Below are positions 1 through 5,798 of a stretch of 5,876 bases of DNA, piece after piece; positions within the stretch are counted from its first letter, which is position 1, and the number at the start of each line of letters is the position of its first letter. The stretch is from Actinomycetes bacterium (GTDB lineage Bacteria > Actinomycetota > Actinomycetes > Actinomycetales > Microbacteriaceae), in contig JAEYUT010000031.1 of assembly GCA_023432305.1 (NCBI GenBank), forward strand, positions 1 to 5,876. Reading direction: 5' to 3'. A model generated the notes under the pieces. It was not told the DNA's origin. It did no database searches and was given only the letters and a program-made list of their open reading frames with translations. A program made the position numbers and the translations under genes.

Positions 1-213
1 CTGCGCGATCACGGCGCGCTCGTGTTCGAGGATCGCGGCCTTGCGCTCGCGACGACGCTCGCGCTTGACCTCCTTGAACATGTGCGCCGTCGCCTGGCGC
101 ACCGCGAGGAAGTCGGGGTGCTCGTTGTCGATCGTGTGGAGGGTGGAGAGCACCCGCAGAGTCACTTCGAGGTCGTGCGGGTCGATGGCGCTCGTCGGCT
201 TCGGGTCGTTCAC
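1..213 (-). CDS. N-terminal part of a probable SDR-family oxidoreductase (truncated by window edge)
   Basis: Frame open from a GTG at 213-211 to the window edge, 71 codons without a stop. The start reads MNDPKPTSAIDPHDLEVTLR and is followed by a helical, charged stretch (residues about 20-71) rich in Arg, Lys and Glu. This resembles the N-terminal extension I recall from long actinobacterial short-chain dehydrogenase/reductase proteins, where a conserved DP..LEV..RVL..L start and a basic helix come before a Cys-rich segment and the Rossmann domain. None of the catalytic or NAD(P)-binding part is in the window, so the assignment rests on recognition of this extension alone. A purine-rich stretch (GAGAGA, about 11 bases upstream) could be a weak ribosome binding site. 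It lies 86 bases after the lipoprotein gene on the same strand and could share its transcript. It could also be an unrelated cytosolic protein; that it is a gene is likely, its family less sure. Confidence 0.6.
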   Translation of the reverse strand, partial: MNDPKPTSAIDPHDLEVTLRVLSTLHTIDNEHPDFLAVRQATAHMFKEVKRERRRERKAAILEHERAVIAQ

Positions 214-283
214 AGTGCGTGCGGGTCTCTCTCGTCGATGCACGGCCTCTGGGCGAAGGAGCGTGCCGTCCATTCTCCCACGC

Positions 284-293
284 CTCAGCTGAG
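284..293. repeat. 10-base perfect palindrome between lipoprotein and SDR genes
   Basis: CTCAGCTGAG reads the same on both strands and lies a few bases after the lipoprotein stop (300-302) and about 70 bases upstream of the SDR start. It has no T-run after it on either strand, so it is not a classical terminator. It may be an operator half or simply chance. The rest of 214-299 shows no other clear signal. Confidence 0.25.
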
Positions 294-299
294 AGCCCG

Positions 300-1292
300 T
301 CAGTGCTGGGCGGGGAGCGGATCGGGTGCGGGCAGGGAGGTGGCGGTGCCGTTGATCCTGCCGACGGAGGTGACCGTGTGCGCCGAGAGGTTGACCGTGT
401 CGCCGATGTAGAGCGTCCAGGGGGCTTCGCCGCGCCGCACCGAGTTGATGAGCGTGAGGTAGCCGGTGTCTGTGTTCAGGCTGTCGACGCCGATGCCTTC
501 CGCGGGGAGCACGGCCGCGAGCCCGAACCGCGCCGCGATGTGCCCCCATTCGTCGTCGGGGGCGACCGTGTAGCGGGCCGGGTGGCCGTCGGCATCGAGC
601 GTGACAGCGCCCATCGCGTGCGGGCCCGGCCCGAGATCGATCGGGATGCGCACATGGAACGGGCCGATGCGATCCGCAGTCGCCGGCGCGGCGGGCGTGA
701 GGCTCGCCACGACGCTCCCGGATTCGCGGAAGGTCGCGTAGGCCTCCCGGAAGCGCTCGCGGCTCGGGCAGTCGAGGCGCACCACGTGCTCCGTGCCGAG
801 CGCCGAGAACACGCGCGTGGCGATATAGCTCACGGCATCGTCGGTCTCGGTGATCGCGTGCATGACGTCGAAGGCGGGGTCGCTCAGCCAGACGCCGCGC
901 CGGGGAGTCTCGAGCTGATTCCCGGTGGCGAGCTCGGCGAGAAGGGATGCGCTGGCGTCGGCATCATCGAGTGCCGTCCGCGTCCCGCCGACCGCAGTGC
1001 TGGACGAGGCGGCGGTGCAGCCGATGTTCGACTGCCGGAAGGACGTCGAGCGCGCGCCCGCGTCGCCCTCCCAGCCGTGCATCCGGAGCTGGAACCGGAA
1101 GTTCCCCGCGAAGGGCTCCGCGGCGTCGAGAGCGATCTCGCCCGCGCCCGCGGCTTCCTCAGGTGCGAGGAGCGGCTCCCACGGGGCGATCGTGGCCGTG
1201 GGACTCGGCGTCGGCGCGGGCAGGATGGCGCCCTGGCACCCAGTCAACAGCACTGCGGCAACCGCAGCGACGGCGACGCGAGAAGACCTCAT
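300..1292 (-). CDS. Secreted lipoprotein with LysM-like C-terminal domain, function unknown
   Basis: 330 residues. A short basic start (MRSSR) is followed by a hydrophobic core and the lipobox LLTGC, which puts the lipidated cysteine at position 19, so this should be exported and anchored on the outer face of the membrane. A Pro/Thr/Ser linker follows (about 24-38). The central part (about 50-200) is one I do not recognise; it contains Cys92 and Cys175, which could form a disulfide outside the cell. Residues about 240-303 resemble a degenerate LysM module: it starts YTVAPDDEWGHIAARFGL, close to the usual YTVxxGDTLxxIAxRFG, and ends LYIGDTVNLS, close to LxxGQxLxL. LysM modules bind peptidoglycan or chitin-type sugars, so wall attachment is the inference. 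The ATG at 1292 is chosen because it opens directly into the signal peptide, with AAGGTG six bases upstream overlapping the oxidase stop codon. The 9-base gap to the oxidase suggests one transcript. Confidence 0.85.
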   Translation of the reverse strand: MRSSRVAVAAVAAVLLTGCQGAILPAPTPSPTATIAPWEPLLAPEEAAGAGEIALDAAEPFAGNFRFQLRMHGWEGDAGARSTSFRQSNIGCTAASSSTAVGGTRTALDDADASASLLAELATGNQLETPRRGVWLSDPAFDVMHAITETDDAVSYIATRVFSALGTEHVVRLDCPSRERFREAYATFRESGSVVASLTPAAPATADRIGPFHVRIPIDLGPGPHAMGAVTLDADGHPARYTVAPDDEWGHIAARFGLAAVLPAEGIGVDSLNTDTGYLTLINSVRRGEAPWTLYIGDTVNLSAHTVTSVGRINGTATSLPAPDPLPAQH

Positions 1293-1297
1293 TCGTG

Positions 1298-1303
1298 CAC
1301 CTT
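1298..1303 (-). promoter_or_regulatory. Ribosome binding site of the lipoprotein gene, inside the oxidase stop
   Basis: AAGGTG shares its first two bases with the TAA stop of the upstream oxidase and lies 5 bases before the ATG. This arrangement allows translational coupling between the two genes. The motif is only moderately close to the AGGAGG consensus. Confidence 0.45.
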
Positions 1304-2567
1304 AGCGGAGGGGCAGGCCGAGCTTCTGCGCGAGGAAGGGATTGCGGAACAGCCGGTTCGGGTCGAAGCGCTCGGCGAGATCGCGGAAGTCGTCGATCCG
1401 CGGATACAGAGCGGCGAGCTGGGCGCGATCGGCCGCGAACTGCTTGCCCCAGTGCGGGCGCGCACCCAGCGGCAGCAGTCGCTCCTCGAGCACCGGCAGA
1501 AGCGCCCCGAGCTCTGCGGGTCGCCGGCGCCACGTGAAGTGGATCCCGACGGCATCCGTCTCGAACGCTCCGGACAGCCACAGATCGTCGCGGGCGATCC
1601 GGCGGATCTCGCACACGAGCAGATGCGGTGCGATGCGCGGCGCGAGACGGCGCACGTCGCGCAGCGCCTGAACAGCGTTCTGGAGGGGCACGAGATACTC
1701 GCTCTGGATCTCGTCGCCGAGCGAGGGGGTGTGCTCGAGCCGGAAATGGGGGAGCCGGGTGTGCCACGGCCCCGGCTCGTCGAGCTGGGGTGTGCAGGCC
1801 GCCGTGTCGCCTTCGCGGATGGGGTGCATCGGGGCGGTCGCGCAACGGGCGCCGAGCACGTCGGCCGGAGGCTCCGGGTCGCTGTCCATGCGCCGCTTCA
1901 GCCACAGCTGGTCGACGACATCCGGATCGGACCACGTGGTGAAGAGGCTCACGCTGCAGCCGAGGGAGGTGACCTCCTCGAAGTTCTCGAGCACTCCCTC
2001 GAGCGGGAGAGCGAGGTAGACGCGCTGGGCGATGTCGAACGTCGGCTCGACGTCGAGTTCGAGGTGGGTGAAGATGCCCAGCGCACCGAGGGAGACGACC
2101 GCGCCCGCGAAGTCCGGATCTCCGCGGCGCAGCGTGATGAGCTCGCCGCGCCCATTCACGAGTTCGATCGCGCGCACGGCGGTCGCGAGCGAGCCGAGCT
2201 CTGCACCGGAGCCATGGCTGCCCGTGGAGACGGAGCCGCCGACCGAGATGTGGGGGAGCGAGGCGAGGTTGGCGAGAGCGAGGCCCTCGGCGTCGAGCAG
2301 CGGGGCGATCTCGCCGTAGGTGCTCGCTGCGGGCACGCGCACGCTGCCGCGGTCGCCCGAGACGCTCAGCTCCTCAGCGGCGGAGCTCTGCAGCCGCAGC
2401 GAGATGCTGGAGCTCGGCCCGTCGGCGACCGTCGAGAAGGAGTGCGCTGTGCCGAGAGGCCGAATCCCGTGCGCGCCCGCTGCGATCATGTGCCGCAGAT
2501 CGGCGACGCTCTTCACCGTCAGTGACCTCGCCGTGCCGAACCGCACGTTCCCCGCCCAATTGAGCAA
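1302..2567 (-). CDS. Alditol (xylitol/sorbitol) oxidase, FAD-dependent
   Basis: 421 residues, about the length of Streptomyces coelicolor AldO (418) and clearly similar throughout, from the NWAGN start through IRPLGTAHSF, LASLPHISVGGSVSTGSHGSG, WLKRR, GPWHTRLPHF, QSEYL and PHWGKQF. AldO-type enzymes (vanillyl-alcohol oxidase superfamily) use covalently bound FAD to oxidise the terminal carbon of xylitol, sorbitol and similar polyols, giving the aldose and hydrogen peroxide. His42 in GTAHSF corresponds to the FAD-linked His46 of AldO. Ser103, Glu320, Arg322, Thr345 and Lys375 correspond to the substrate-binding and catalytic residues I recall for AldO, so the enzyme looks intact. No signal peptide is seen, so it is probably cytosolic. 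The TTG start is the only usable start after an in-frame TAG and has GAGGAGGA just upstream. The related L-gulono-lactone oxidase family is the alternative, but the alditol-type residues favour this call. It leads a probable operon with the lipoprotein. Polyol specificity cannot be read from sequence; AldO or xyoA would be the symbol if confirmed. Confidence 0.9.
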   Translation of the reverse strand: MLNWAGNVRFGTARSLTVKSVADLRHMIAAGAHGIRPLGTAHSFSTVADGPSSSISLRLQSSAAEELSVSGDRGSVRVPAASTYGEIAPLLDAEGLALANLASLPHISVGGSVSTGSHGSGAELGSLATAVRAIELVNGRGELITLRRGDPDFAGAVVSLGALGIFTHLELDVEPTFDIAQRVYLALPLEGVLENFEEVTSLGCSVSLFTTWSDPDVVDQLWLKRRMDSDPEPPADVLGARCATAPMHPIREGDTAACTPQLDEPGPWHTRLPHFRLEHTPSLGDEIQSEYLVPLQNAVQALRDVRRLAPRIAPHLLVCEIRRIARDDLWLSGAFETDAVGIHFTWRRRPAELGALLPVLEERLLPLGARPHWGKQFAADRAQLAALYPRIDDFRDLAERFDPNRLFRNPFLAQKLGLPLR

Positions 2568-2570
2568 TCG

Positions 2571-2578
2571 TCCTCCTC
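2571..2578 (-). promoter_or_regulatory. Strong Shine-Dalgarno site deciding the TTG start of the alditol oxidase
   Basis: GAGGAGGA on the minus strand, with only CGA between it and the TTG codon at 2567-2565. No ATG, GTG or TTG lies between the TTG and an in-frame TAG upstream. The spacing is a little short, but the match to the 16S anti-Shine-Dalgarno is the best in the window. Confidence 0.75.
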
Positions 2579-2588
2579 GGTCACGGTG

Positions 2589-2594
2589 AGTCTA
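2589..2594 (-). promoter_or_regulatory. Candidate -10 element for the alditol oxidase operon
   Basis: TAGACT on the minus strand fits the TANNNT pattern common in actinobacterial promoters. A start about 7 bases downstream, near 2582, would give a leader of roughly 15 bases that holds the Shine-Dalgarno site. No good -35 hexamer is visible 16-18 bases upstream. Inferred from sequence only. Confidence 0.4.
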
Positions 2595-2605
2595 GGCGCG
2601 CGTGG

Positions 2606-2611
2606 CAGACT
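2606..2611 (+). promoter_or_regulatory. Candidate -10 element for a leaderless SUMF1-like transcript
   Basis: CAGACT ends exactly 7 bases before the GTG at 2618, the position expected for a -10 box if transcription begins on the start codon. It misses the first T of TANNNT. No Shine-Dalgarno sequence precedes this GTG, which agrees with a leaderless message. It sits 11 bases from the opposing candidate -10 of the oxidase. Confidence 0.3.
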
Positions 2612-2617
2612 TCACGG

Positions 2618-3361
2618 GTGCCGGATATCGAGATGACGCACATCGCAGGCGGCTCCGTCGAGCTGCACGACGCGCGGCGCAAGGCGAGGCGCGTCGTCGA
2701 GCTCGAGCCGTTCGAGATGGGTGTCTACCCGGTGACCGAGGAGCAGGTCGCCGAGCTGATGGGGGAGACCGCGCGACACCCTCGCCGCCCCGCAGTGGGG
2801 GTGAGCTGGCTGCGCGCCATCCGCTTCTGCAATGCCGCATCGGAGTGGGACGGACTCGACCCGGCCTACACCTTCGACGGCGAGCTCGTGACGTGGCATG
2901 TCGACGCCGACGGCTACCGCCTGCCGACGGAGGCCGAGTGGGAGTTCGCGTGCCGCGCGGGCTCCACCGGCGCGCACTACGGTCCGCTCGCCGAGGTCGC
3001 CTGGACAGCTGCTGACGGCGTCGCACATCCTCAGGAGGTCGGCGGGAAGCACCCGAACCTCAACGGTCTCTTCGACACCCTCGGGAATGTGTGGGAGTGG
3101 TGCTGGGATCTTCTCGACCCGGCCCGCTACGACGAATACCGCGTGTTCCGCGGCGGCGGGTTCGCGGATGACGCGTGGAGTGCCCGTGCCGGAACCCGGC
3201 GCGGTGGTTCCCCGCGCATGCAGCACGACGACCTCGGCTTCCGAGTTGCGCGCGGCGGATTCGATGCGGTCGACGCGGCGCAGGGCTGGTCGGCACGTGC
3301 CGATCGGGAGCGCGCGCTCATCGAGGGCCCGCTGCCTCCCGGGTGGACGCCGATGCGCTGA
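2618..3361 (+). CDS. SUMF1/FGE-fold (EgtB/PvdO superfamily) protein, probably not a sulfatase activator
   Basis: 247 residues, the length of a stand-alone FGE-sulfatase domain. Family marks appear in order: MGVYPVTEEQVAELMG (34-49), PAVGVSWLRAIRFCNAAS (58-75), YRLPTEAEWEFACRAGS (100-116), PNLNGLFDTLGNVWEW (146-161), VFRGGGFADD (176-185) and LGFRVARGG (206-214). True formylglycine-generating enzymes carry two copper-binding cysteines in the segment after RGGS. Here that segment (180-210) has no cysteine; the only cysteines are 71, 112 and 162. So it should not oxidise a sulfatase cysteine, and no sulfatase gene is in view. Other members of the fold act as non-haem iron enzymes or binding proteins; the substrate is unknown. 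No signal peptide is seen. GTG at 2618 was chosen because the frame begins there and a -10-like box is placed for a leaderless message; ATG at 2633 (MTHIAGG) is the alternative and has no better ribosome site. It is divergent from the oxidase and 99 bases ahead of nadE on the same strand. Confidence 0.8.
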   Translation: MPDIEMTHIAGGSVELHDARRKARRVVELEPFEMGVYPVTEEQVAELMGETARHPRRPAVGVSWLRAIRFCNAASEWDGLDPAYTFDGELVTWHVDADGYRLPTEAEWEFACRAGSTGAHYGPLAEVAWTAADGVAHPQEVGGKHPNLNGLFDTLGNVWEWCWDLLDPARYDEYRVFRGGGFADDAWSARAGTRRGGSPRMQHDDLGFRVARGGFDAVDAAQGWSARADRERALIEGPLPPGWTPMR

Positions 3362-3395
3362 TCTCCGGGGTCCGTGGCACCTCTCCGGAAATCCG

Positions 3396-3425
3396 TCACG
3401 CGCTCGTAACGCGATGAGCGCATGA
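3396..3425. repeat. Imperfect dyad upstream of nadE
   Basis: Arms of 10 bases, TCACGCGCTC and GAGCGCATGA, pair at 9 of 10 positions around a 10-base centre. The dyad ends 35 bases before the nadE start. Symmetry and position suit a repressor operator; a hairpin ending the upstream gene is possible, but no T-run follows. No known NAD-repressor motif was recognised. Confidence 0.35.
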
Positions 3426-3460
3426 TGGAGTGAGCACATCAGCTGGCCGAGAGGGACACC

Positions 3461-4285
3461 ATGACGACGCAGCGCGAGATCATCGCCGCACTGGGCGTGA
3501 CGCCGCAGATCGACCCCGCCGCCGAGATCGACCGGCGCCGCGACTTCCTTGTGGACTACCTGCGCGCAACGGGTGCGAAAGGCTTCGTGCTCGGAATCTC
3601 CGGAGGGCAGGATTCGACGCTCGCCGGCAAGCTCGCTCAGCTCGCGGCCGAGAAGGTGCGCGGTGAAGGCGGGCAGGCCACCTTCACCGCGGTGCGGCTG
3701 CCGTACCGCGTCCAGGCGGATGAAGAGGACGCCCAGCTCGCGCTCGACTTCATCCAGCCAGATGTGTCGCTCGTGTTCGACATCGCCGGCGGCGTCGACG
3801 GCATCGCCGCCGAGTACGAGCGCAGTGCGGGTGAGCCGCTGCTCGACTACACCAAGGGCAACGTCAAGGCGCGGATGCGCATGGTGGCGCAGTACGCGAT
3901 CGCGGGAGAGCGGGGAGCGCTCGTGATCGGCACCGACCACGCCGCGGAGGCGGTCACCGGCTTCTTCACCAAGTACGGCGATGGGGGATCGGACGTTCTG
4001 CCGCTCAGCGGACTCACCAAGCGCCAGGGGCGTGCTCTCCTCGTCGCACTCGACGCACCGGCGCGACTGTACGAGAAGACTCCCACCGCCGACCTGCTCG
4101 ACGAGAAGCCGGGTCAGGCGGACGAGCACGAGCTCGACATGGAGTACCAGCAGATCGATGACTTCCTCGAGGGACGCGAGATCGATCCGGTCGCCGCTGC
4201 CGCACTTCAGGACCGCTACCGGATGACCGCCCATAAGCGCACGGTTCCTGTCGGTCCCGATGACACGTGGTGGCGCACCACCTGA
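3461..4285 (+). CDS. nadE: Ammonia-dependent NAD+ synthetase
   Basis: 274 residues, matching the short NadE class (E. coli NadE is 275) and lacking the N-terminal glutaminase domain of the long class. It catalyses the last step of NAD+ synthesis in the cytosol: deamido-NAD+ (nicotinate adenine dinucleotide) plus ATP and ammonia. The N-type ATP pyrophosphatase P-loop GISGGQDS is at 45-52. Further marks are [13 protein letters not shown] (80-92), the GNVKARMR segment (133-140), [20 protein letters not shown] (157-176) with the nicotinate-site residues, LTKRQ (185-189), KTPTADL (206-212) and HKR (258-260). All expected motifs are present, so the enzyme looks functional. The ATG at 3461 has GAGAGGG about 6 bases upstream and gives the usual family N-terminus. 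The 99-base gap from the previous gene holds a dyad and leaves room for its own promoter, so independent transcription is more likely than an operon. It converges on the protease gene downstream. Confidence 0.97.
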   Translation: MTTQREIIAALGVTPQIDPAAEIDRRRDFLVDYLRATGAKGFVLGISGGQDSTLAGKLAQLAAEKVRGEGGQATFTAVRLPYRVQADEEDAQLALDFIQPDVSLVFDIAGGVDGIAAEYERSAGEPLLDYTKGNVKARMRMVAQYAIAGERGALVIGTDHAAEAVTGFFTKYGDGGSDVLPLSGLTKRQGRALLVALDAPARLYEKTPTADLLDEKPGQADEHELDMEYQQIDDFLEGREIDPVAAAALQDRYRMTAHKRTVPVGPDDTWWRTT

Positions 4286-4305
4286 GCGCGCGGAGGTGGG
4301 GGTGC
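4275..4305. terminator. Candidate bidirectional terminator hairpin between nadE and the protease gene
   Basis: CCACCT (4278-4283) pairs with AGGTGG (4294-4299) around a 10-base loop. Outside these, GCA (4275-4277) can pair with TGC (4303-4305) if three G are bulged. It lies between two convergent genes, overlapping the nadE stop codon. GCGCGC copies at 4286-4291 and 4307-4312 offer an alternative pairing. There is no T-run on either side, so it would not be a classical intrinsic terminator. Confidence 0.3.
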
Positions 4306-4321
4306 GGCGCGCGTCCGTGCA

Positions 4322-5083
4322 TCAGCGGGTGAGCCTGACGCGCGTCGTCCGCGTGACCGCGAGCACGACGACGATCAGTGCGGCGTTGCCGGCGACGCCC
4401 AGCCAGCTGCTCCAGCCCGCCCAGCCGGTCGGAAGCCCGTCGCCGAGCGCGAGAAGCGCGGGGGAGCCTTCGAGCAGCAGGTAGGCACCCAGGTTCCAGC
4501 CCAGGTGCAGTCCGAACCCCAGCCAGATCGTGCCGGTGCGCACGTAGGCGAGCGCGAACGCGACGCCGGCGAGCACCAGATGGAGGGCGTAGGGCCCACT
4601 CATCAGGGATTCCCACTTCGGCAGGTGGAACAGCACGAACAGCGCCGTCGAGATGGCGACCATCGTGGTGACCGTGAGCGAACGGGGGAGCAGGGCGAAG
4701 ACCGCGCCGCGGAACACGATCTCCTCCGAGAGTGCCTGGTAGCCGGCCACGAGCAGGCCCGACCCCAGGATGAGGGCGATGCTGAGTGCGTCGGCCGCCG
4801 TCGGGTGGGCGCCGACCGCCAACCAGCGCGCCGCGAACACCAGCAGGTACACGGCTGCTCCGCACCCGACGCCGATGGCGGCCAGCCGGGCGGCAGGGGA
4901 GCGGAGGGAGAGGCCCCACCGTGGCCGGTCCGGGGTCGGGGTGCGACGCACGGCCCACCACACGACGAGCGCGAATCCCGCAGCTCCGACGAGCGCTGCG
5001 ATGGGCGCGGGGGCGACGCCGGCGAGGATCCAGGGAAGCCACTGAGCGAGCGCGACTGCCGCGAAGACGAGGATGCGGATCAG
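4322..5083 (-). CDS. CPBP-family (CAAX/Rce1-like) intramembrane metalloprotease; start codon uncertain
   Basis: From the first ordinary start, GTG at 4963, the product is 213 residues with the three signature motifs of CPBP proteases: EEIVFR (80-85, EExxxR), FVLFH (109-113, FxxxH) and HLGWN (153-157, HxxxN). These are the glutamate, histidine and asparagine ligands or catalytic groups of an Rce1-type glutamate protease in the membrane. Hydrophobic segments lie at about 27-49, 59-77, 97-115, 126-145, 148-166 and 186-205. The same frame continues upstream to a TGA at 5131-5129 and encodes two more clear membrane segments (LVFAAVALAQWLPWILAG and APIAALVGAAGFALVV), with G/C-rich third positions, but no ATG, GTG or TTG. 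I extend it to CTG at 5083, which has GGAG six bases upstream and gives 253 residues, a usual family length. A frameshifted or mutated start is the alternative. Bacterial members are linked to bacteriocin immunity or surface protein processing; the substrate here is unknown. Confidence 0.75.
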   Translation of the reverse strand: MIRILVFAAVALAQWLPWILAGVAPAPIAALVGAAGFALVVWWAVRRTPTPDRPRWGLSLRSPAARLAAIGVGCGAAVYLLVFAARWLAVGAHPTAADALSIALILGSGLLVAGYQALSEEIVFRGAVFALLPRSLTVTTMVAISTALFVLFHLPKWESLMSGPYALHLVLAGVAFALAYVRTGTIWLGFGLHLGWNLGAYLLLEGSPALLALGDGLPTGWAGWSSWLGVAGNAALIVVVLAVTRTTRVRLTR

Positions 5084-5200
5084 CGGGAGCTCCGGGTTCA
5101 GATGGCGAGGGAGGAAGTATGGCCTCCGTCATCATGGCGGGGTGGCGAGCGCACCGTGAAATCCTCGAGACAGCCTCGACTGCGGTGGAGAGCGGCTGTG

Positions 5201-5605
5201 TCACGGTTGTCGCTGGGCCGTGTGCGACACCTGCCCGGGGTTGCGACGGATCAGGTGGATGAGCGCCCCCGTCGGTGCAGCGGCCGATGCGGCTGCACCG
5301 ACGAGCAGGACGATGGTCCAGGTGGGCGCTGGTCCGTACTCGATCGTTCCGCCGTCTCGCGTGCCGTAGACGCATGTCACGCCGGGTGGCAGCCAGCGCC
5401 ACGAGCTCTGGAGCGATTCGGGTGCGATGCCGTGGCGGATGATGTCGGCGGGGGTGAGCGGGCATTCGTGGTTGCCGACGTCGTTGGCGCGATATCTCTC
5501 GATGGCGAGCGCTCCCGCGCAGCCCACTGCGAGGCACAGGCCGATGAGCGCGGCGGTCAGTGGCCGACTGCGGCCAGCGCGCGCGGCGCTGATCGAGGTG
5601 CTCAT
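5201..5605 (-). CDS. Small membrane protein with two helices and a cysteine-paired outer loop, unknown function
   Basis: 134 residues. A basic start (MSTSISAARAGRSRP) leads into a hydrophobic helix at about 16-35. A polar region of about 55 residues (36-93) then carries Cys48 in HECPLTPADI and Cys78 in WLPPGVTCVYG, and a second helix spans about 94-118, with a basic tail. By the positive-inside rule both ends face the cytosol and the loop is outside, where the cysteines could form a disulfide. The pattern resembles small uncharacterised membrane proteins of Microbacteriaceae, but I cannot name a family. The ATG at 5605 has no clear Shine-Dalgarno sequence; CAGCCT sits at the -10 position for a leaderless start, as seen with the SUMF1-like gene. 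It lies upstream of the protease on the same strand, so the two may be co-transcribed if no promoter exists in 5084-5200. A coding call is supported by its length, G/C-rich third positions and sensible topology. Confidence 0.65.
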   Translation of the reverse strand: MSTSISAARAGRSRPLTAALIGLCLAVGCAGALAIERYRANDVGNHECPLTPADIIRHGIAPESLQSSWRWLPPGVTCVYGTRDGGTIEYGPAPTWTIVLLVGAAASAAAPTGALIHLIRRNPGQVSHTAQRQP

Positions 5606-5684
5606 GTGATCAGGCTGTCAGGGCAGGGGCGGTGGATGCATCCGCCCGGCGATGGAGATCTGTGTGGAGATGGCTTTCATGCGC

Positions 5685-5696
5685 GAGCTGACATAA
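5685..5696 (+). repeat. 12-base direct repeat, copy 1
   Basis: GAGCTGACATAA, identical to 5847-5858. On the minus strand it contains TTATGTCAGCT, the XerD-like arm of the candidate recombination site. In copy 1 it continues into the dif-like core. Confidence 0.7.
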
Positions 5697-5713
5697 TCGC
5701 GCTTATCAGCGCG
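5686..5713 (-). other. Candidate dif-like (XerC/XerD-type) recombination site
   Basis: Read on the minus strand, an 11-base arm CGCGCTGATAA, a 6-base centre GCGCGA and an 11-base arm TTATGTCAGCT lie in the 11-6-11 layout of Xer recombination sites. The actinobacterial dif consensus I recall has a left arm ending CCGATAA and a right arm TTATGTCAAGT. By that memory the right arm agrees at 9 of 11 positions and the left arm at about 8 of 11, including GATAA and TTATGTCA that flank the centre. The centre is unlike the usual A/T-rich one. Xer recombinases use such sites to resolve chromosome or plasmid dimers, and some mobile elements imitate them. Which of these applies, if any, cannot be told from the window. 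Confidence 0.4.
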
Positions 5714-5719
5714 ATTATG
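5692..5719. repeat. Perfect 11-base inverted repeat with 6-base loop
   Basis: CATAATCGCGC pairs fully with GCGCGATTATG around TTATCA. It overlaps the dif-like site but is offset from it, so the same bases can form two different symmetric pairings. Without a T-run it is a poor terminator. It could be a protein binding site in the control region of the small membrane protein gene, which starts 87 bases to the left, or part of a recombinase site. Confidence 0.7.
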
Positions 5720-5769
5720 GGTCGACTCGTGTGAGGACGTGAGGGCTCGAGATGAGGGCTGTCGTCGTC

Positions 5770-5798
5770 GTTCCCGTGAGACGAGCAACTCGTGGAAC
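5770..5798. repeat. Bulged stem-loop
   Basis: GTTCC then ACGAG on the left pair with CTCGT then GGAAC on the right, a 10-base-pair stem with a 6-base bulge (CGTGAG) and a CAA loop. A second GTTCC at 5823-5827 could compete for the same GGAAC. Function unknown. Confidence 0.4.

Noticed and set aside
219..2525. 768-codon open frame on the plus strand
   Set aside because: It is antisense to the lipoprotein and the alditol oxidase, whose families are clear. It is low in complexity and rich in Arg, Gly and Glu, typical of an antisense frame in high-GC DNA.
2612..4234. 540-codon open frame on the minus strand
   Set aside because: It lies opposite the SUMF1-like gene and nadE, shows no domain and is explained by their codon bias.
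4286..4312. GCGCGC copies as the main terminator stem
   Set aside because: The hexamer is its own reverse complement and is common in this composition; the CCACCT/AGGTGG stem is more specific.
4014..5537. 507-codon open frame on the minus strand
   Set aside because: It overlaps nadE (antisense), the protease and the small membrane protein in another frame; Arg/Pro/His-rich with no family resemblance. Only its MMTEA segment was kept, as a possible original start of the protease.
4505..5734. 409-codon open frame on the plus strand
   Set aside because: Antisense to the protease and small membrane protein genes and of low-complexity composition.
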